A stretch of DNA of 64,000 nucleotides from Kribbibacterium absianum (GTDB lineage: Bacteria; Actinomycetota; Coriobacteriia; Coriobacteriales; Atopobiaceae). The stretch spans positions 372,001 through 436,000 of the forward strand of contig NZ_JASJEX010000002.1 of assembly GCF_030067705.1 (NCBI RefSeq). The letters are read 5' to 3'. Positions 58,777-64,000 of this stretch are shown piece after piece; positions within the stretch are counted from its first letter, which is position 1; each line of letters begins with the position of its first letter. A program made the position numbers and the translations under genes. The notes beneath the pieces were generated by a model, which saw nothing but the letters and a program-made list of their open reading frames with translations, was not told where the DNA came from and made no database searches.

Positions 58777-59442
58777 ATGGCCAAAGGAACCCGTATCGAG
58801 TTCTCCGCCCCGTACGCGCTCTTCTCGCGCCCCGAGCTTTCGGTGGAGCGGTACAGCTACGACGTGCCGACGCCCTCGGCGTTGCGCGGCGCCATCGAGG
58901 CGGTGTTCTGGCACCCGGGGATGAGGTACGTCATCGACCGCATCCACGTGCTCAACCCCATCGAGCGCACGAGCGTGCGTCGCAACGAGCTGGGCAGCAA
59001 AGCCAGCGCCAACGTTATGAAGACGGCCATCGGCAAGGGCCGGCCGCTGCCCAGCGTGGTGCGCTCGGACGTGGTGCAGCAACGGGCCAACGTGATGCTC
59101 ACGAACGTCCGGTACGTCGTGGACTTTCACTTCGACCTGACTCCCGCGGCGGCTCCCACCGACACGCCGGCCAAGTTCATCTCCATGCTCAACCGTCGTA
59201 TCCAGAAGGGCCAATGCTTCTCGCAGCCCTACCTGGGAACGCGCGAGTGCAGCGCCGACTTCAGGCCCGTGCCCATGGACGAGGAGCCGCAGGGTTTCTA
59301 CGCCGGCACCGGCGAGCGCGACCTCGGCCTCATGCTGTACGACCTCGACTACTCCGACCCGGCGAACATCCAGCCCATGTTCTTCCATGCCGTTATGCGC
59401 GACGGGGTCGTCGACGTGGCGGGAAGCGAGGTGTTCCGCTGA
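58777..59442 (+). CDS. cas5c: Cas5c (Cas5d) crRNA-processing subunit
   Basis: In type I-C systems this protein cleaves pre-crRNA (replacing Cas6) and caps the crRNA 5' handle in Cascade. The 221-residue product begins with a RAMP fold (GTRIEFSAPYALFSRPELSV), has TPSALRGAIEAVFWHPGMRY, a central QRANVMLTNVRYVVDFHF segment and a GQCFSQPYLGTRECSADF motif. The start has a perfect AAAGGAGGAATCC. Its stop overlaps the cas8c start. Confidence 0.95.
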   Translation: MAKGTRIEFSAPYALFSRPELSVERYSYDVPTPSALRGAIEAVFWHPGMRYVIDRIHVLNPIERTSVRRNELGSKASANVMKTAIGKGRPLPSVVRSDVVQQRANVMLTNVRYVVDFHFDLTPAAAPTDTPAKFISMLNRRIQKGQCFSQPYLGTRECSADFRPVPMDEEPQGFYAGTGERDLGLMLYDLDYSDPANIQPMFFHAVMRDGVVDVAGSEVFR

Positions 59443-61298
59443 TGCTGCTCTCTGCCCTGGCGGAGTATTACCGCTACAAGACCGAGGAGGCGCCTGACGA
59501 AATGGCGCGCCCCGGCTGGGCGCCCCAGAAGGTGGTGGCCCAGATTGTGCTGGACGAGCAGGGGAACCTGCTGGGCATCAACGGAGCCGGCAAGGACGAG
59601 TCCTGGACGTTCTCGGTTCCCACGCCCAAGAAACGCTCCTCCGGTGTCGCGGCGAACCTGCTCGCCGACACGGCCCAATACCTTCTCGGCGTTGGAGATC
59701 CGGGCAAAGAGGCGCGTACGCTCGAGTGCTTTCAGGCGTCTCGAGAAGAGCACCGCGAGGCGCTCGACGGCGTGGAGTCCGCGGCGCCGGTGCTCGCGTT
59801 CTTTGAGTCGTGGGACCCTGCGGGCGCGTTGGAGCACCCGGAGATCCAAAGGAGCCGGGACCTGTTGAAGAGCGGGTTCCTCGTGTTCGCTGTGAGCCGC
59901 GACGGGGTTCTTCAGCAGGTGCTCGGGTGCGACGACGTCCGGGTCCGCATCGACGACCTGGCCCGGGCCCCGTCGCCGGATGCGGAGGAGCGCGTCTGCC
60001 TGGTCTCGCACAAGCGCGGCCCCGTCGCCCGCTTGCACCCTGCGATCAAAGGCGTGCCGGGCGCGCAGTCCTCGGGAGCCACGCTGGTGGGGTTCAACCT
60101 GGAGGCGTTCGAGTCCTACGGCCAGACCCAGGGCAGCAACGCGCCGGTGAGCGAGTCGGTGGCCTTCCAGTACGGCACTGCTCTGAACTACCTGCTCGGT
60201 GACCCGCGGCATCGGCTGCGCATCGGAGACACCACGGTCGTGTACTGGGCCACGCTCCACGACGACGATGTGGCGCGCCTGTTCAGCCAGGCCGTGGATC
60301 CGGACGCCGAGCGTCTGGAGCGGCGCCGCAAGCGCGCGGAGCTTCGCAAGCGGGGGCAGCGCGTGGACAAGGAAGAGGAACGGGCGCTCACCCTACAGGA
60401 CGTCAAGGAGACCGACCAGCGTCTTGCGGGGCTGTTCGAAGCCGTGCGCACCGGCGCCCCGTTGGCCGAGGTGCCGGTGACCCGGGCGCCCTTCTATGTG
60501 GCGGGACTGGCGCCCAATGCGGCGCGCCTCTCTCTCCGGTTCTTCTGGCAGGGCGAGTTCGGCGACGTGCTGAGCAATCTGGACGCCCATTACCGGCGCT
60601 TGCGCATCGAGCACGCGCCCTTCGAGCCCGCGTACCTGTCGCCCTGGCGCATCGTCAAGGAGACCGAGAACCCTCACGCGACCAAGAGCCCTTTGAGCTC
60701 GATCCTCGGCTCGTCCTTGCTTGACGCGATGCTCACAAATGGGCGCTACCCGGAGGCCCTGGCGAAGAACGTCGTCCTGCGCGTCCAGGCGAACCGCAAC
60801 GTGTCCTATCCGCAGGCGGCCATGCTCAAGGCCTATTTGATAAAGAACTGCAACGAAAGCGAGGAGACCATGACCGCGGAGCTCAATGAGCAGCGCGACG
60901 ACGCCGCATATGTGCTGGGTCGTTTGTTTGCCGTGCTGGAGAACATCCAGTCGTGCGCTCAGCCGTCGATCAACGCCACCATCCGGGACCGCTTCCTGGA
61001 CTCGGCGAGTTCGACCCCTGCCACGACCTTCCCGACGCTCCTGGATCTTGCGAACAAGCATCTCCGCAAGCTCTCCCACGACGGCAGGACGCACAACTTT
61101 GCAATCAACCGCGAGCGCTTGGTGGAGAAGCTCATGACGCGCGCCGCAGACGCGCCCCTGCGCTTCACGATGGAGGAGCGCTTCACGTTCTACGTGGGTT
61201 ACTACCAGCAGCGCCAGGCCTTCTTCCGCAAACGTACCGAGGACGAGGCCAGCGAGGAAGAGGTCATCGAGGTCACCGAGCTCACAGAGGAGAACTAG
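59442..61298 (+). CDS. cas8c: Cas8c (Csd1) large subunit of the I-C Cascade
   Basis: Large subunit that recognises the PAM and recruits Cas3. The 618-residue product starts MLLSALAEYYRY, has the Csd1 features KRSSGVAANLLADTAQYLLG, GVPGAQSSGATLVGFNLEAF, the CxxC-less middle part and LRFFWQGEFGDVLSNLDAHY, and ends in a helical region (DRFLDSASSTPATTFPTLLD) that in I-C genes may also yield a separate Cas11-like small subunit by internal initiation. TGATG overlap with cas5c. Confidence 0.94.
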   Translation: MLLSALAEYYRYKTEEAPDEMARPGWAPQKVVAQIVLDEQGNLLGINGAGKDESWTFSVPTPKKRSSGVAANLLADTAQYLLGVGDPGKEARTLECFQASREEHREALDGVESAAPVLAFFESWDPAGALEHPEIQRSRDLLKSGFLVFAVSRDGVLQQVLGCDDVRVRIDDLARAPSPDAEERVCLVSHKRGPVARLHPAIKGVPGAQSSGATLVGFNLEAFESYGQTQGSNAPVSESVAFQYGTALNYLLGDPRHRLRIGDTTVVYWATLHDDDVARLFSQAVDPDAERLERRRKRAELRKRGQRVDKEEERALTLQDVKETDQRLAGLFEAVRTGAPLAEVPVTRAPFYVAGLAPNAARLSLRFFWQGEFGDVLSNLDAHYRRLRIEHAPFEPAYLSPWRIVKETENPHATKSPLSSILGSSLLDAMLTNGRYPEALAKNVVLRVQANRNVSYPQAAMLKAYLIKNCNESEETMTAELNEQRDDAAYVLGRLFAVLENIQSCAQPSINATIRDRFLDSASSTPATTFPTLLDLANKHLRKLSHDGRTHNFAINRERLVEKLMTRAADAPLRFTMEERFTFYVGYYQQRQAFFRKRTEDEASEEEVIEVTELTEEN

Positions 61299-61300
61299 CC

Positions 61301-62212
61301 ATGGCAGAACCCATCAAGCACCGCTACGACTTTGTCCTGTACTTCGACGTGGAGAACGGCAACCCCAACGGCGACCCCGACGCCGGCAACCTGCCACGTG
61401 TGACGCCCGAGGACGGGCACGGCATCGTCACGGACGTCTGCATCAAGCGCAAGGTGCGCAACTACATCGAGGCCGCCAAGGAGGACGAGCCGGGCTTCGA
61501 CATCTACATCAAGGAGGGCGTGCCGCTCAACCGCAGTGACCGTCGGGCCGTGGAGGCCGTCGGCATGGACCCCGATCAGAAGGACCTCGCGGCGGCCATC
61601 AAGAAGGCCAAGAAGACCAACCCCGAGCTCAACGTGATGATCCGCGACTACATGTGCCAGACCTTCTACGACGTGCGCACCTTTGGCGCCGTGATGACCA
61701 CCTTCGTGAAGGGCAACCTCAACTGCGGCCAGGTGCGGGGGCCGGTGCAGTTCACGTTCTCGCGCAGCGTGGACCCCATCATCCCGCAGGAGGTCACCAT
61801 CACGCGCGTTGCCATCACCACGGAGGAGGACGCGGAGAAAAAGGGCAACGAGATGGGCCGCAAGTACGTGGTGCCCTACGGCCTGTACCGCATGGAGGGC
61901 TTCGTCTCGGCCAACTTGGCGCGCAAGAGCACCGGCTTCTCCAATGAGGACCTGGAGCTGCTCTGGCAGGCGCTGGCCAACATGTTCGAGATCGACCGCT
62001 CCGCTGCTCGCGGCAAGATGTCGGTGCGGCGCCTCGTGGTGTTCGAGCACGAGAGCGAGCTGGGCAACGAGCCGTCCTACAAGCTGTTCGACCGCGTGAC
62101 CTGCCAGAAGAAGGAGGGCGTGGACGTTCCCGGGTCCTTCTCGGACTACGGGCCGATTGTGGTGAACGAGGAAGACATGCCGGCGGGCGTGACGGTCGAG
62201 GTGAAGGTCTAG
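61301..62212 (+). CDS. cas7c: Cas7c (Csd2) backbone subunit
   Basis: Forms the helical crRNA-binding filament of Cascade. The 303-residue product has the Csd2 signature VLYFDVENGNPNGDPDAGNL, CIKRKVRNYIEA, CQTFYDVRTFGAVMTTFVKG and GPVQFTFSRSVDPIIPQEVT. It starts two bases after the cas8c stop, with CAGAGGAG upstream. Confidence 0.96.
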   Translation: MAEPIKHRYDFVLYFDVENGNPNGDPDAGNLPRVTPEDGHGIVTDVCIKRKVRNYIEAAKEDEPGFDIYIKEGVPLNRSDRRAVEAVGMDPDQKDLAAAIKKAKKTNPELNVMIRDYMCQTFYDVRTFGAVMTTFVKGNLNCGQVRGPVQFTFSRSVDPIIPQEVTITRVAITTEEDAEKKGNEMGRKYVVPYGLYRMEGFVSANLARKSTGFSNEDLELLWQALANMFEIDRSAARGKMSVRRLVVFEHESELGNEPSYKLFDRVTCQKKEGVDVPGSFSDYGPIVVNEEDMPAGVTVEVKV

Positions 62213-62214
62213 CC

Positions 62215-62871
62215 ATGGACGCCGACGACTCCCTGGCCATCTCCGGTCTGCAGCACTTCTCGTTCTGCCGCAGGCAGTGGGCGCTCATCCACATCGAGGG
62301 CCTTTGGAGCGAGAACTACCTCACAGTCTCCGGGGCACTTATGCACAAGCGGGCCCATGACGAGAAGGCCAGGGAGCACCGGGGCGACCTGATCATCGAA
62401 CGAGGGCTGGCGGTCTCCTCGCGAAGGCTCGGGCTCCACGGCGTGTGCGACGTCGTGGAGTTCCGGCAGGCGCCGAACGGCTTTCCGCTGCCGGGAGAGC
62501 CGGGGCTTTGGTCGGCGGCGCCAGTGGAGTACAAGCGGGGCCGTCCGAAGGCCAACGATGCCGACCGTCTGCAGCTCTGCGCGCAGGCGCTGTGCCTGGA
62601 AGAGATGCTCTGCACGGACATCCCCGAGGGGTTCCTCTATTACGGCCAGACCCGCTCGCGGGAATCGGTGGCGCTTGACGCCGGATTGCGGGCGCGGGTT
62701 CAGGAGATGACGCAGGAGATGTGGAGCCTTGTTCGCGCGGGTCACACGCCGCGCGCCCGAGCCGGCAGGGCCTGTGGCTCGTGCTCCTTGAAAACCGAAT
62801 GCCTGCCCTCGCTCGAGCATCGCGAGAGCGTCGCATCTTACGTGGGCCGGCACGTGCGGGAGGGCCAGTGA
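62215..62871 (+). CDS. cas4: Cas4 nuclease
   Basis: RecB-like nuclease that trims prespacers and sets PAM and orientation with Cas1. The 218-residue product has the iron-sulfur cysteines at FSFCRRQW and in CGSCSLKTEC plus the catalytic motif in APVEYKRGRPK (E-x-K) and YGQTRSRESV. It starts two bases after cas7c and overlaps cas1 by four bases. Confidence 0.95.
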   Translation: MDADDSLAISGLQHFSFCRRQWALIHIEGLWSENYLTVSGALMHKRAHDEKAREHRGDLIIERGLAVSSRRLGLHGVCDVVEFRQAPNGFPLPGEPGLWSAAPVEYKRGRPKANDADRLQLCAQALCLEEMLCTDIPEGFLYYGQTRSRESVALDAGLRARVQEMTQEMWSLVRAGHTPRARAGRACGSCSLKTECLPSLEHRESVASYVGRHVREGQ

Positions 62872-63899
62872 GAAAGCTCAGGAACACGTTGTACGTGGAG
62901 ACCGAGGACGCGTACCTGGCGCTCGAGGGCGAGAACGTTGTCGTGAAGGGCTCGGACCAGGTGATTGGTCGCGTGCCGTTGCACACGCTCGAGAGCATCG
63001 TGAGCTTCTCGTACCGCGGAGCCAGCCCTGCTTTGATGGGGAAGTGTGCCCAGGACGGCGTCACGCTGGCCTTTTTCAGCCCGACGGGCCAGTTTCTGGC
63101 TCGGACGACCGGCGAGACGCACGGGAACGTGCTCTTGCGGCGCGAGCAGTATCGACGGGCTGACTGCGCCGAGGCGTCCACAGCGGTGGCGCGGGCGTTC
63201 ATTCAGGGAAAGGTGTTCAACTGTCGCTGGCTGCTGGAGCGGAGCGTGCGGGACCACGGGCTGCGACTGGACGGGGAGCGGGTCGCCACGGCGTCGGCTC
63301 GCCTGCAGGCAGCCCTGGGGAGGCTGGAGAGCGCACCGGACGTTGCAACCGTCCGGGCGGTGGAGGGGAATGCCGCCTCGGAGTATTTCGGCGTCTTCGG
63401 CGAGCTGGTGCTTCGCAACCGCGAGTTCTTCTCCTTTGGAGGTCGGAGCCGGCGCCCTCCCTTGGATTCTGTGAACGCGCTGCTGTCGTTCGCCTACAGC
63501 CTTTTGGCCACCGATTGTGCCGGCGCCCTGGAGGCCGCAGGGCTGGACTGCTTTGTTGGGTTCCTCCACTGCGATCGAGCGGGACGGCGTTCCTTGGCTC
63601 TGGATTTGATGGAAGAGCTCCGCCCGGTGTTCGTGGACCGTTTCGTGCTCACGCTGATCAACAACCAGGTGGTGGGGCCGAAGGACTTCGAGACGCGCGA
63701 GACCGGCGAGGTGCGAATCGCGGCGCGGGCGCGCAGGCGCGTGCTGGAGCAGTGGCAGGCGAGAAAGCGCCGTGAGGTCACGCATCCCTATTTGAAAGAG
63801 AAGATACGCTGGGGAGAGGTGCCGTTCGCGCAGGCCATGCTACTGGCCAAGCACCTTCGGGGCGATTTGGACGGCTACCCGCCGTTCTTCTGGAAATGA
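62868..63899 (+). CDS. cas1: Cas1 integrase (type I-C)
   Basis: Spacer integrase. The 343-residue product has VRKLRNTLYVETEDAYLALE, the catalytic Glu in VEGNAASEYFGVF, His in VGFLHCDRAGRRSLALDLME and acidic residues following it (DLMEELRP). The start is GTG in GTGA overlap with the cas4 stop. A 12-base upstream AGGG serves as the ribosome site. Confidence 0.96.
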   Translation: MRKLRNTLYVETEDAYLALEGENVVVKGSDQVIGRVPLHTLESIVSFSYRGASPALMGKCAQDGVTLAFFSPTGQFLARTTGETHGNVLLRREQYRRADCAEASTAVARAFIQGKVFNCRWLLERSVRDHGLRLDGERVATASARLQAALGRLESAPDVATVRAVEGNAASEYFGVFGELVLRNREFFSFGGRSRRPPLDSVNALLSFAYSLLATDCAGALEAAGLDCFVGFLHCDRAGRRSLALDLMEELRPVFVDRFVLTLINNQVVGPKDFETRETGEVRIAARARRRVLEQWQARKRREVTHPYLKEKIRWGEVPFAQAMLLAKHLRGDLDGYPPFFWK

Positions 63900-63905
63900 G
63901 CGGAC

Positions 63906-64000
63906 ATGTTTGTGGTCATTGCCTACGACGTGAACACCGAGACGGCCGAGGGGCGCCGAAGGCTGCGCAAGGTGGCAAAGATCTGTACCGACTACGGACA
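63906..64000 (+). CDS. cas2: Cas2 (3' end outside window)
   Basis: The first 31 codons read MFVVIAYDVNTETAEGRRRL followed by RKVAKICTDYG, the typical N-terminus of Cas2, partner of Cas1 in spacer acquisition. The ATG lies six bases after the cas1 stop. The CRISPR array is expected just downstream of the window. Confidence 0.93.
   Translation, partial: MFVVIAYDVNTETAEGRRRLRKVAKICTDYG

Overview
The window is a GC-rich (about 65-70 percent by eye) bacterial chromosome segment. Gene content and protein style point to an anaerobic actinobacterium of the class Coriobacteriia, probably an Olsenella/Atopobiaceae-type host-associated fermenter. Supporting traits are a pyrophosphate-type phosphofructokinase, ula-type PTS genes, rubredoxin, split transketolase, sortase-assembled pili, a type I-C CRISPR-Cas locus and many palindromic intergenic repeats. 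The assignment rests on style and synteny, not on a database match.

Layout. 1-9.9 kb: 3' part of a phosphofructokinase, a large SARP/BTAD regulator, secA, prfB (release factor 2 with SPT instead of SPF) and a YitT membrane protein. 9.9-16.7 kb: a DeoR-type repressor divergent from a sugar operon (PTS EIIA, EIIC, EIIB, transketolase N and C halves, deoC, transaldolase), a self-contained import and pentose-phosphate cassette. 16.8-24.7 kb: dxs (opposite strand), then ftsE-ftsX, rnr, a TPR-like gene and smpB. 24.8-30 kb: a nuclease-like orphan, yhbY, a flavin reductase-type protein, a Schlafen/AlbA_2-type regulator with two palindromic operators, and a GH5 lipoprotein.

30.3-36.7 kb: a pilus operon behind a consensus sigma-70-type promoter: vWA adhesin, small coiled-coil protein, SipA-like signal peptidase lacking both catalytic residues, major pilin, class B sortase, second pilin. 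37-42 kb: small membrane protein, rubredoxin, tmRNA (ssrA), then a two-gene minus-strand cassette (MazG-like pyrophosphohydrolase plus a GIY-YIG/DUF2075 ATPase) bracketed by two related repeat arrays; this is a candidate undescribed defence module. 41-55 kb: housekeeping and metabolic genes (tatD-like, MFS exporter, bicupin, comFC, a structured RNA candidate, a solute-binding lipoprotein, hpf, degV, a 3-hydroxyisobutyrate dehydrogenase-family protein with a metal-binding tail, isocitrate dehydrogenase-like, a SurA-like membrane protein, a DUF523-nucleoside phosphorylase fusion) and tRNA-Thr. 55.5-64 kb: a truncated DUF3800 gene with an attenuator-like leader RNA, then a type I-C locus cas3-cas5c-cas8c-cas7c-cas4-cas1-cas2 (cas2 cut by the window end). 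The CRISPR array itself is not in view, but one CRISPR-repeat-like sequence sits between cas3 and cas5c.

Intergenic space is crowded with at least six repeat families, named A-F here: A, palindromes built on GTGCATTTGGGGAC; B, inverted pairs of a 30-base unit containing TTTGTCCACG; C, TTGCGGGGAAACG palindromes; D, about 42-base tandem units centred on TTGC...GCAA; E, units of the AACCTCC...GGAGGTT type; F, a local direct repeat before rnr. They tend to sit right at 3' ends of genes and sometimes supply or touch stop codons.
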